10,249 nt of DNA. Source: Deltaproteobacteria bacterium. GTDB lineage: Bacteria > Desulfobacterota > Desulfobulbia > Desulfobulbales > Desulfobulbaceae. Shown here in pieces: positions 1 to 8,640 of the stretch. Each line of letters begins with the position of its first letter. Within the stretch, counting starts at the first letter, position 1. The stretch is from positions 1 through 10,249 of the forward strand of contig JAADIK010000198.1 of NCBI GenBank assembly GCA_013151365.1. The letters are read 5' to 3'. The position numbers and the translations under genes are program-made. Under the pieces are notes generated by a model. The model had not been told where the DNA came from. It ran no database searches and saw nothing but the letters and a program-made list of their open reading frames with translations.

Positions 1-98
1 CGTAGCAGGGCTACGTCGAGGATTTTGCGATTGCGCCGTAGCCAAAGATGGCCTGAAGATGAGATGCAAGATGTTCTTGTTATTTTCTTACCGGCCCT
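1..98 (+). repeat. Palindromic repeat element, left copy (half, cut by window edge)
   Basis: These 98 bases recur in reverse complement at 10101-10198 with two differences (base 27 is g against a, base 92 is c against a). The copy begins at the tip of the hairpin seen in the right copy: cgtagc (1-6), agg loop, gctacg (10-15). It then runs along one hairpin arm to the dut stop codon at 98-100. The other arm would lie before base 1. No protein-coding content is credible. Its place directly after dut means dut transcripts would run into a strong hairpin, which could protect or terminate the 3' end; that role is inference. The element family is not one I can name. Confidence 0.85.
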
Positions 99-556
99 TA
101 AACTCCGGTATGACCGAAACCGCCGCTACCACGTTCGGTCGCGTCAAGCCCGGCAACGACCTGCAGTTCGGCCTGGCAGACCGGAGCCAGCACCAGCTGG
201 GCAATCCGGTCACCACGGGCGATGCGAAAAGCCTGCCCGCCCAGGTTGATCAAACCCACCTTGATCTCGCCCCGATAATCCGCGTCAATGGTTCCCGGCG
301 CATTCACCACCGTGATCCCGTGTTTCACGGCCAGGCCGGAACGGGGGCGGACCTGCAGCTCGTAATTCGCTGGCAGGGCCACGGCAAAACCGGTGGGGAT
401 AAGCGAAATCGCGCCGGGCTCGAGAGTGACCGGCTCCTCGACCGCCGCCGCCACATCCATGCCGGAGGCCAGCGCGGATTTGTAGCAGGGCAGAACCAGG
501 TCGCCGGAGCGCTCCGGCTCAAGCCAGGTAAACAGGACATCCACTTTCAGTATCAT
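98..556 (-). CDS. dut: dUTP diphosphatase (dUTPase)
   Basis: Hydrolyses dUTP to dUMP and pyrophosphate in the cytosol, which keeps uracil out of DNA and supplies dUMP for thymidylate synthesis. The 152-residue protein has the five motifs of trimeric dUTPases in order: SGMD (31-34), PTG (54-56) with RSGLA (72-76), NAPGTIDADYRGE (85-97) containing the probable catalytic Asp91, GDRIAQLV (115-122), and the C-terminal glycine-rich ERGSGGFGHTG (141-151) that closes over the nucleotide. Length fits the family and nothing is missing. The ATG at 556 fits the expected N-terminus but has no clear Shine-Dalgarno sequence. The gene lies 22 bases beyond the pnp terminator, so it depends on read-through or on its own weak promoter. 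Its stop codon touches the left repeat element. Confidence 0.95.
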   Translation of the reverse strand: MILKVDVLFTWLEPERSGDLVLPCYKSALASGMDVAAAVEEPVTLEPGAISLIPTGFAVALPANYELQVRPRSGLAVKHGITVVNAPGTIDADYRGEIKVGLINLGGQAFRIARGDRIAQLVLAPVCQAELQVVAGLDATERGSGGFGHTGV

Positions 557-574
557 ACTGTTGCGACTGCTGGA

Positions 575-603
575 GTTATAAAAAAAGCCGGTTCCCCTGA
601 CCA
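575..603 (-). promoter_or_regulatory. Weak candidate promoter for dut, overlapping the pnp terminator
   Basis: On the minus strand, TATAAC (580-575, 5 of 6 matches to the sigma70 -10 box) lies 17 bases after TGGTCA (603-598, 4 of 6 matches to the -35 box). The -35 sits in the loop of the pnp terminator hairpin and the -10 overlaps the end of its T-run. The predicted start would be about a dozen bases before the dut ATG, giving a very short leader, which fits the lack of a ribosome binding site. This is a pattern match only; dut could equally be read from terminator read-through. Confidence 0.25.
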
Positions 604-614
604 GGAAACCGGCT
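578..614 (-). terminator. Intrinsic terminator after pnp
   Basis: On the minus strand the stem AGCCGGTTTCC (614-604) pairs with GGAACCGGCT (595-586), with one bulged T and an 8-base loop. The stem is followed directly by seven T residues. It starts about 20 bases after the pnp stop codon. Its form is that of a textbook rho-independent terminator, so it probably ends the main nusA-to-pnp transcript. Confidence 0.85.
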
Positions 615-634
615 GCTGCGCATTTTTTCAGTAA

Positions 635-2713
<2,079 letters not shown>

Positions 2714-2731
2714 GCATACTCCTTGCAATCA

Positions 2732-2761
2732 ATCATAAGCGTTCGGAGAACCTACCCTCAA
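2732..2761 (-). promoter_or_regulatory. Candidate sigma70 promoter for pnp
   Basis: Minus-strand TTGAGG (2761-2756) and TATGAT (2737-2732) are 18 bases apart, matching the -35 and -10 consensus at 4 and 5 of 6 positions. Transcription would begin about 20 bases before the pnp ATG, just upstream of the AAGGAG site. A transcript from here would skip the upstream stem-loops, so pnp could be made both from read-through RNA and independently. Confidence 0.4.
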
Positions 2762-2783
2762 ACCATGCAGGGCCTCCAGCGCG

Positions 2784-3017
2784 GAACCCGCCAATCGGGT
2801 TCACCTTGTTTTTTTCTCTTCCGCAACCGCTCTCATCCCGAACGCCTGCCGACGTGCCTCCTGCTCTCTCCTGCCGGAGCAACGCCGGCTGCAACACAGA
2901 TGCAGTTACAAACGGGACGGTACATGCGAACCGTCCCGGCCGCTCAACCCACGTTGAGCAATCAGGGCCGTGCCCATGCGTTTTCAGGGGCCGGCCTGAA
3001 CCCGGTTTTCACCGGTT
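2784..3017 (-). other. Structured rpsO-pnp intercistronic region (series of stem-loops)
   Basis: The 306-base gap between pnp and rpsO holds no credible gene. In transcript order it has: a stem of AACCGGT with ACCGGGTT closing a GAAA loop (3017-2999), directly after the rpsO stop; a short CAGG/CCTG stem (2998-2985); a perfect 7-bp stem GCTCAAC/GTTGAGC with a 4-base loop (2959-2942); a perfect 9-bp stem CGGGACGGT/ACCGTCCCG with an 8-base loop (2938-2913); a GCCGG/CCGGC stem (2889-2873); and a 7-bp stem GAACCCG/CGGGTTC with a 5-base loop (2802-2784). None is followed by a T-run on this strand, so they do not look like terminators. In E. coli the equivalent gap contains an RNase III site through which PNPase limits its own synthesis; a similar role here is inference. 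Confidence 0.55.
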
Positions 3018-3019
3018 GG

Positions 3020-3289
3020 TTACTTGCGAATACCAAGTTCCTTGATCAAGGTCCGATAGCGGCCGATATCCTTGTTCTTCAGATAATTCAGCAGGCTACG
3101 GCGATGACCGACCATCTTGAGCAGACCACGGCGGGAATGATGATCTTTCTGATGGACCTTGAAATGATCGGTCAGGTAGGTAATCCGCTCGGAAAGCAGA
3201 GCGATCTGCACTTCCGAAGATCCGGTATCGGTTTCATGAGTCTTGAATTTTTCGATTATTTCTTTCTTTTTTCTTGCATCCTGTGCCAC
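3020..3289 (-). CDS. rpsO: 30S ribosomal protein S15
   Basis: Primary 16S rRNA-binding protein of the 30S platform, needed early in small-subunit assembly. The product is 89 residues, the usual S15 length, and carries the conserved TGSSEVQIALLSERI and HKDHHSRRGLL-like core (here HQKDHHSRRGLLKMVGHRR) that contacts the rRNA three-way junction, then YLKNKDIGRYRTLIKELGIRK at the end. The start is GTG at 3289: GGAGGT lies 5 bases before it and the protein then begins MAQDARKKKEI. A longer frame from 3316 exists but would swallow the ribosome binding site. It is preceded by its own promoter candidate and followed by the stem-loop region leading to pnp. Confidence 0.97.
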   Translation of the reverse strand: MAQDARKKKEIIEKFKTHETDTGSSEVQIALLSERITYLTDHFKVHQKDHHSRRGLLKMVGHRRSLLNYLKNKDIGRYRTLIKELGIRK

Positions 3290-3344
3290 AATGCACCTCC
3301 GTGTCGTTTTCTTCACCTGTTTCGGGAAATTTTATTCATTTTCT

Positions 3345-3374
3345 TATATACCACTGAACGATAGCAACTATCAA
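3345..3374 (-). promoter_or_regulatory. Candidate sigma70 promoter for rpsO
   Basis: Minus-strand TTGATA (3374-3369, 5 of 6) and TATATA (3350-3345, 5 of 6) are separated by 18 bases in an AT-rich stretch between truB and rpsO. Transcription would start near 3338-3340, giving a leader of about 50 bases. A small stem GATAG/CTATC overlaps the -35 region. The truB-rpsO gap (3290-3424) otherwise shows nothing. Confidence 0.55.
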
Positions 3375-3424
3375 CCAAAGGCAGCATCGCCGCCAGCAAA
3401 AAAATCGTAACCAACCGTGTCCTG

Positions 3425-4237
3425 TCAATCGCCGACTGCCGTATCCTGCTCATCCTTTGGCGTTCCGGCCGCGGCGTCGGCCGCGTCCATCATTGCCACG
3501 GCCCGTTCCACCGGAATCATGCCCGTCAGCAGATGCTGCAAACCGGCCGGGCCGGACAGCGCCTCGCCGGCCAGGCTGTCCGCCGCCGTAAAGATCCCGC
3601 TGCCGAGACGCCGGAGCTCTCGCAGGTACGCCCCGCAGCCAAGCTGTCTGCCGATGTCCAGGGCCAGGACCCGGATATAGGTCCCGCGGCTGCAGGTTAC
3701 CGTGATCTCCAGCTGCCGGGAGCCGGGATCATAGCCGTTGAAGTCGAGCGAAAAAATTTCGATCGGCCGCGGTTCCTTGTCAATTTTAATCCCTTTCCGG
3801 GCATAGTAATATAGGGGCTTGCCCTGATATTTCACGGCCGAAAAATGGGGCGGCGCCTGCATCCGGGAACCGACAAACGTCCGTAGACAGCTGCGGATGT
3901 CGTCCCCGGTCAAGTCCGGCACCGGCGAGCTTGCCACCACCCGGCCTTCAGGGTCCTGGGTCTCGGTCTCCACCCCCAGCTGCAGAAGCGCCCGGTAGGT
4001 CTTGCGGCCGGACATGAAACGCTCGATCAGCCGGGTGGCCGGCCGGCCGGCGCAAATAATCAGCAGGCCGGTGGCAAAGGGGTCAAGCGTACCCGCATGC
4101 CCCACCTTTTTTATGCCGAGCAACCGGCGGACCTGGCGGACCATGGCAAAGGAGGTCGCGCCCCTGGGCTTGTCAACAAGGAAGATCCCGGCGGAAAACT
4201 CCTGCCGACCGGATGCTTCAGCCAGGCTGTCATTCAT
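3425..4237 (-). CDS. truB: tRNA pseudouridine(55) synthase
   Basis: Converts U55 in the T-loop of tRNAs to pseudouridine. The 270-residue protein has the catalytic-loop motif GHAGTLDPFATGLL (46-59) with the nucleophile Asp52, the SGRKTYRA segment (76-83), QAPPHFSAVKYQGK followed by LYYYARKG (127-149), and CSRGTYIRVLALDIG (182-196). It is shorter than E. coli TruB (314 residues) and ends in an Ala/Asp-rich tail, so the C-terminal PUA domain is probably absent. The ATG at 4237 lies 3 bases after the nrnA stop and lacks a strong Shine-Dalgarno site, which suggests translational coupling. The first 16 residues precede the usual family start (GIFLVDKP), and no better start codon lies between. Confidence 0.96.
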   Translation of the reverse strand: MNDSLAEASGRQEFSAGIFLVDKPRGATSFAMVRQVRRLLGIKKVGHAGTLDPFATGLLIICAGRPATRLIERFMSGRKTYRALLQLGVETETQDPEGRVVASSPVPDLTGDDIRSCLRTFVGSRMQAPPHFSAVKYQGKPLYYYARKGIKIDKEPRPIEIFSLDFNGYDPGSRQLEITVTCSRGTYIRVLALDIGRQLGCGAYLRELRRLGSGIFTAADSLAGEALSGPAGLQHLLTGMIPVERAVAMMDAADAAAGTPKDEQDTAVGD

Positions 4238-4240
4238 GCG

Positions 4241-5233
4241 TCAACAACTCAGTTTTCGTTTCAAGACCGGCAGCAACCGGTTCCGCACTTCGTCCATCGT
4301 GGTTAATGACTGGCGAAATCCGGCGGCCTTGCGATGGCCGCCGCCGCCGAACTCCCTGGCGACCTCGGCGACATCGCAGGTATCCTTGGCCCGCAGGCTG
4401 ACCGAAACAATATCTTCCCCGGTCTCTTTCAGGAAAACAGCCACCTGCACCACGGCAACCGACCGCGGCAGATTAATCAGATTTTCCGTATCCACCAGGG
4501 TGCAGCCGGTCTGGTCAAGCATTTTCCTGGTTACCCGAATGATCGCGATGCGGCCGTCATCCTCAATTTCCAGGGTGGACAGCACCTTCTGCATCAGCTG
4601 CAGACGGCCAAAGGTAAAATTATCATACAGGTGGCCGGCCACAAACTCGGGCCGCACCCCCAGTTCCACCAGCTGCCGCGCCACATCAAAGGTGTGAGGC
4701 CGGGTTAATTCATATTTAAAGGAACCGGTATCCGTGACAATCGCCGCGTACAGGCAGATGGCCGCTTCCTTCGAAACGGTCTGCCCCAGCGCTGTCGCCA
4801 GATCGAAAATCATCTCACCCGTGGACGAGCGCTGCGAATCGATCCAGGAGAAATCCCCGAAGCCGTTGTTGCCCTTGTGGTGATCAATCACCACAAACGG
4901 CCTGACCCTCAACAGGTTGGGGCCGTTCTGCCCCAGCCGCTGCCGGTCGCCGCAATCAAGAGAAACGCCCAGCACATCATCTCCGGCCAGCCGCACAAAA
5001 CTGTCCAGCTCTTCCATCCCGGTCCGGAGCCGGTCGCTGCCCGGCAAAAACCGATAAAAAGGAGTTACCTCCTGTTCCACATAACGAAAAACCCGCTTGC
5101 CCATGGACTCCAGAATGTCGGCAAAGCCGAGCAGAGAACCGAGAGCGTCGCCGTCCGGACTCACATGCGTCGCCAGGACGATGTTACCGGTTTTCCGGAT
5201 CAGAGCCGGCAGGAACTCAGGCGGAGTCATCAT
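4241..5233 (-). CDS. nrnA: DHH-family phosphoesterase, NrnA-like (nanoRNase / pAp phosphatase)
   Basis: By family, NrnA proteins degrade very short RNA oligonucleotides and dephosphorylate 3'-phosphoadenosine 5'-phosphate, using Mn2+. The 330-residue product has the DHH domain motifs THVSPDGDALGS (22-33), LDCGD (92-96), the name-giving DHHKGN (117-122) and TDTGSFKY (167-174), then a DHHA1 domain with the substrate-binding GGGGHRKAAGF (296-306). Length is typical. It overlaps the rbfA 3' end by up to 17 bases; ATG codons at 5233 and 5230 are equally possible, with only a weak AAGGA further upstream. The position among PNPase and ribosome-maturation genes fits a role in finishing RNA decay. The precise substrate is inferred. 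Confidence 0.92.
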   Translation of the reverse strand: MMTPPEFLPALIRKTGNIVLATHVSPDGDALGSLLGFADILESMGKRVFRYVEQEVTPFYRFLPGSDRLRTGMEELDSFVRLAGDDVLGVSLDCGDRQRLGQNGPNLLRVRPFVVIDHHKGNNGFGDFSWIDSQRSSTGEMIFDLATALGQTVSKEAAICLYAAIVTDTGSFKYELTRPHTFDVARQLVELGVRPEFVAGHLYDNFTFGRLQLMQKVLSTLEIEDDGRIAIIRVTRKMLDQTGCTLVDTENLINLPRSVAVVQVAVFLKETGEDIVSVSLRAKDTCDVAEVAREFGGGGHRKAAGFRQSLTTMDEVRNRLLPVLKRKLSC

Positions 5234-5627
5234 CGGGTTTTTTATCCTTGGCTATCTGCCGGAAAATCTCATCCAGCCGTTCAGCTTCTTCGTAGTGGAC
5301 ATCATAATAAAAAATCAGTTCAGGAGTATAGCGCAGGTTGAGCAGCCCGGCGATCTGGCTGCGAAAAAAACCCCTGGCCTTCTCCAGGCCCTTCTTGACG
5401 TTGCCGGCATCAATACCATCCGGCACCACGAAATAGACCTTGGCCTGTTTCAAATCCGGCGTCACCTCGACCATGGAGATACTCACCTGCTGCAGACGGG
5501 GGTCCCTCACCTTCTGCAACAGCAGGATAGACAACTCGTTCTTCATGGCCTCGGCGACCCGTTTGGGCCTGGTACTCTTCGGACGGCCAAGTCCGGGCAG
5601 GGTAAAATCAAAATCCATGGAATGCAT
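5217..5627 (-). CDS. rbfA: 30S ribosome-binding factor A
   Basis: Binds the immature 30S subunit near 16S helix 1 and the decoding region during late maturation. The single KH-like domain is visible: RPKRVAEAMKNELSILLLQK, KVRDPRL, TPDLKQAKVYFV and RYTPEL, ending in an acidic-basic tail KDKKPDDDSA. The start is uncertain. ATG at 5618 would give MDFDFTLPGLGRPK, which looks like the family N-terminus (133 residues); ATG at 5627 adds MHS (136 residues); a TTG at 5672 adds 15 more residues but has poor ribosome-site spacing. Neither ATG has a strong Shine-Dalgarno site. The gene is 111 bases downstream of infB and overlaps nrnA. Confidence 0.93.
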   Translation of the reverse strand: MHSMDFDFTLPGLGRPKSTRPKRVAEAMKNELSILLLQKVRDPRLQQVSISMVEVTPDLKQAKVYFVVPDGIDAGNVKKGLEKARGFFRSQIAGLLNLRYTPELIFYYDVHYEEAERLDEIFRQIAKDKKPDDDSA

Positions 5628-5738
5628 TATTAAGGGGTCCGGGCAAAAGAATAACCGCTCACTTGCCCGCAAACTCCGAGGTAGACGTTGAACATACTCA
5701 AGGACAGGTTAAAAACTTTCCGCTTCTTCCCGCAACGG
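5628..5738 (-). other. infB-rbfA spacer with a stem next to the rbfA start
   Basis: This is the widest gap among the tightly packed genes of the first half of the operon. It contains a perfect 6-bp inverted repeat, gggcaa (5641-5646) and ttgccc (5663-5668), with a 16-base loop, lying just before the rbfA start codons. No T-run follows it and no convincing promoter is visible. In some relatives a small DUF503 gene lies here; I see no trace of one. Confidence 0.4.
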
Positions 5739-8384
5739 CTAAAGGGTCGCCTCGACCTCGTCCATAACAAAGGCCTCCAAATGATCATCGAGCTTGATAT
5801 CGTTGAAATTTTCAACACTGATACCGCACTCGTAACCGGTCAGGACCTCCTTGACATCATCCTTGAACCGCTTGAGCGAGTCAATTTTACCGGTGTAGAT
5901 CACCACGCCGTCGCGCATAACCCGGACACTGGCACTGCGCTCAATCTTGCCGTCAATCACCGCGCAACCGGCAACCGTGCCCACCTTGGGCACATGGAAG
6001 GTTTCCCGCACCACCGCCGTGCCGATCACCCTTTCCACGAAGGTGGGTTCAAGCATGCCGACCATGGCCTTTTCGATGTCTTCCAGGGCATGATAGATGA
6101 CATCATAGGTACGGATATCCACATTCTCCTGCTCCGCCAGCTCCTTGACCTTGACCGTCGGCCGCACGTTGAAGCCGATAATGACGGCCTCCGAGGCTGC
6201 GGCCAGGTGCACATCGTTCTCGGTAATGGAGCCAGTATCCTCATGCAGCACCCGGACCCGGATTACATCGGTGGACAGCTTTTCCACCGCCTGGCCGAAG
6301 GCCTCCAGGGTCCCCTGGACATCGGAGCGGAGAACAACCCGCAGTTCCTTCAGTTCCTGTTCCGCCATCTTCTCGAACAGGTTGTCCAGCGAAACCTTGG
6401 ACGCCGACGCCAGCTCGGACTCACGGGCCTTGAGCCGCCGGGATTCGCTGACACTCTTGGCCATCTTCTCGTCGGTGACCACGATGAACTCGTCACCGGC
6501 CTGGGGCACTCCCGACAGGCCCTGCACCTCGACCGGCATGGACGGCCCCGCCTCTTTCACCTGGACGCCGCGGTCATTGGTCAAAGAGCGCACCTTGCCG
6601 GAATAGCGGCCGGCGACAAAATGATCGCCGGTGCGGAGCGTACCGCCCTGCACCAGCACCGTGGCCAGCGGGCCGCGGCCCTTATGCAGTTGCGCCTCGA
6701 TGACCGTCCCCCGCGCCTTGCGGTTGGCATCGGCCTTGAGTTCCAGAATCTCGGCCTGCAGATGGATGCTTTCCAGCAGTTCCTCGATACCGATATGGCG
6801 CTTGGCCGAGGTTTCACAGTAGATGGTATCGCCGCCCCAGTCTTCGGGGATGAGGCCGAACTCGCTCAGCTCCCGTTTGACCCGTTCCGTATCGGCGTTG
6901 TCCTTGTCAATCTTGTTGATGGCCACCACGATGGGGACCTCCGCCGCCCGGGCATGGGCGATAGCCTCGCGGGTCTGCTCCATGACGCCGTCGTCGGCGG
7001 CCACGACCAGCACCACGATATCGGTGACCTTGGCCCCGCGCGAGCGCATTTCGGTGAAGGCGGCATGGCCCGGCGTATCAACGAAAACCACATCGCCGGA
7101 CGGAGCCTGGACATGATAGGCGCCGATGTGCTGCGTGATGCCTCCAGCTTCACCCTCGGCCACGTCCGTCTTGCGGATGGCATCGAGGATCGAGGTCTTG
7201 CCGTGATCGACATGCCCCATAACCGTGACCACCGGCGGTCTCGCCACCTCTTCACCACCCAGTTCCTGCTCCTGGAGATTGATGACCTCCAGTTCCTCGG
7301 TCATCCCCTGCTCCACCTCGTAGCCGAAGTCGGCGGCAACCAGGGTGGCCGTGTCCACGTCCAGGGCCTGGTTCAGGGTCGCCAGGACTCCCAGGCCCAT
7401 CAATTTGGCAATAACCTCGTTGGCCTTGATGCCCATCCGTTTGGCCAGGTCACCGACCGAGATGGTCTCGAACACCTTGATTCGTTTCTTGATCGCCTTG
7501 GTCTCGGCCGCCGGGGCCTGGACGAATTTCTCTTTTCTGCCGCCGTCTTTTCCTTTTCTTTTGCGGCCCTTGCGGGCACGCATAAACTCGACATCGTCAC
7601 CGTGGATAAAATCGACCCGCTGGCGTCCCCGCCGGGCCGCCTTGCCGGGCCGCCTGGCGCGGCCTTCATCCGAATCCGCCTGAATGGCCACAACCCGTTT
7701 GCCTTTTTTCTTTCCCTTGGCAGCGCCCCGGACGTCATTCGGCCCCGGCGGCGGCGCACCGATAGCAGGCTTCGGACCGCTCGGCCGGGCCGGACGTTTC
7801 GGCACCCGTTTCTTTTTCTCGACCGGCAGCCGGATTTCCACCTTGCCGACAACCTTGGCCAGTCTCCTGGGCGCTTTCGCCTCGACCGGAACCGGCTTTT
7901 TGCGAACAGACTCAGGCTCCGCCTCGGCCTTGTCGACGTCCGCCTCTTCTTCCGCCGCTGGCGCCTCCGTCTCTGCTTCATGTTCCGGCTCTTCGGACGG
8001 CTCGGGAGCAACCACCTCCTCTTCCTCGGGCGGCGTCCCGGCGGCAACCATTTCTTCCTCTTCGGCCGCCACTGCCTCAGCCTCTTCCTCGGCCTTGGCC
8101 TCTTCGGCTATCCTGGCAATCTCTTCCTTGACCGCCTTGGAACGACGGCGCACAACCGTTGTCGGCTGGGCGGCAACAGGCGCCCGCTTGACCTTGATTC
8201 GTTTCCCCATAACCTCGACCGAGGCTTTCCCGAATACTTTACGGCGGATATCGGCGGCCATATCGTTATCAACCGTTGAACTGTGGCTGGTGACAGGATA
8301 GCCCAGTTCAATCAATCTATCAGCCAACTCCTTGCTTTTGAGTCCGGCTTCTTTTGCCAGTTCATAAATTCGAACCTTGCTCAT
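5739..8384 (-). CDS. infB: Translation initiation factor IF-2
   Basis: GTPase that places initiator fMet-tRNA in the ribosomal P site and promotes subunit joining. The 881-residue protein has an N-terminal IF2_N domain (about 1-55, SKVRIYELAKEAGLKSKELA), a long low-complexity linker, a second IF2_N-like domain (about 298-355), and the G domain: GHVDHGKT (390-397), GGIT (414-417), DTPGH (436-440), NKID (490-493) and SAK (526-528). Domains II, III and the fMet-tRNA-binding C-terminal domain follow to the end. The linker splits by charge: Glu/Ala-rich at about 86-160, Lys/Arg/Pro-rich at about 162-300. ATG at 8384 was chosen because GGGAG lies 6 bases upstream; the adjacent TTG at 8387 is less likely. 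It follows ylxR by 25 bases. Confidence 0.98.
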   Translation of the reverse strand: MSKVRIYELAKEAGLKSKELADRLIELGYPVTSHSSTVDNDMAADIRRKVFGKASVEVMGKRIKVKRAPVAAQPTTVVRRRSKAVKEEIARIAEEAKAEEEAEAVAAEEEEMVAAGTPPEEEEVVAPEPSEEPEHEAETEAPAAEEEADVDKAEAEPESVRKKPVPVEAKAPRRLAKVVGKVEIRLPVEKKKRVPKRPARPSGPKPAIGAPPPGPNDVRGAAKGKKKGKRVVAIQADSDEGRARRPGKAARRGRQRVDFIHGDDVEFMRARKGRKRKGKDGGRKEKFVQAPAAETKAIKKRIKVFETISVGDLAKRMGIKANEVIAKLMGLGVLATLNQALDVDTATLVAADFGYEVEQGMTEELEVINLQEQELGGEEVARPPVVTVMGHVDHGKTSILDAIRKTDVAEGEAGGITQHIGAYHVQAPSGDVVFVDTPGHAAFTEMRSRGAKVTDIVVLVVAADDGVMEQTREAIAHARAAEVPIVVAINKIDKDNADTERVKRELSEFGLIPEDWGGDTIYCETSAKRHIGIEELLESIHLQAEILELKADANRKARGTVIEAQLHKGRGPLATVLVQGGTLRTGDHFVAGRYSGKVRSLTNDRGVQVKEAGPSMPVEVQGLSGVPQAGDEFIVVTDEKMAKSVSESRRLKARESELASASKVSLDNLFEKMAEQELKELRVVLRSDVQGTLEAFGQAVEKLSTDVIRVRVLHEDTGSITENDVHLAAASEAVIIGFNVRPTVKVKELAEQENVDIRTYDVIYHALEDIEKAMVGMLEPTFVERVIGTAVVRETFHVPKVGTVAGCAVIDGKIERSASVRVMRDGVVIYTGKIDSLKRFKDDVKEVLTGYECGISVENFNDIKLDDHLEAFVMDEVEATL

Positions 8385-8409
8385 CAATTACTCCCGTCCA
8401 CGTTACTCA

Positions 8410-8631
8410 TCAGCCCTGAAGGCGAAATGCTCTGTTTAATTTCTTTCGGTTTGTCAGCAACCGGTTTCGGCACGACGTCTCCGCACAACAATAGACGCCG
8501 CGTCCGAGCGCCTTCTGCGCTATATCTTCCACCGGTTCGCCCTGTCTGAGCACCAGGCGGATCAACTCATTTTTCGGTGCGCTCCGGCCACAGGCCTTAC
8601 AGGTGCGATGAGGTATATGTCCGCGCTTCAC
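8410..8631 (-). CDS. ylxR: YlxR/RnpM family RNA-binding protein
   Basis: A small basic protein of 73 residues, almost always found between nusA and infB. The family marks are RTCKACGRSAPKNELIRLV near the N-terminus and GRGVYCC in the middle. Cysteines occur as CxxC (11-14), CC and a later C, a pattern common in proteobacterial members and possibly metal-binding. In Bacillus subtilis the family member RnpM is reported to bind RNase P RNA and modulate its activity; whether that holds here is unknown. The start is GTG at 8631, 9 bases after the nusA stop, with AGGA just before it. The L7Ae-like gene that often follows ylxR in Firmicutes is absent. Confidence 0.92.
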   Translation of the reverse strand: MKRGHIPHRTCKACGRSAPKNELIRLVLRQGEPVEDIAQKALGRGVYCCAETSCRNRLLTNRKKLNRAFRLQG

Positions 8632-8640
8632 TTTTCCTGC

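Noticed and set aside
59..634. 191-codon plus-strand frame beginning in the left repeat
   Set aside because: It runs antisense through the whole dut gene and the pnp terminator, so it is not a credible gene.
2784..2820. Stem followed by a T-run on the plus strand, resembling a plus-strand terminator
   Set aside because: No plus-strand gene ends nearby and the T-run starts several bases after the stem; more likely part of the pnp leader structure with an A-rich stretch.
3399..3426. Perfect TTGACA at the truB stop as a promoter
   Set aside because: No acceptable -10 box lies 16-18 bases downstream, only a T-rich run; the pair at 3345-3374 is better.
5688..8279. 863-codon open frame on the plus strand opposite infB
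   Set aside because: It is antisense to a fully motif-complete IF-2 and its composition (rich in His, Arg, Gly, Asp) is typical of shadow frames in GC-rich genes. It shows no recognisable domain.
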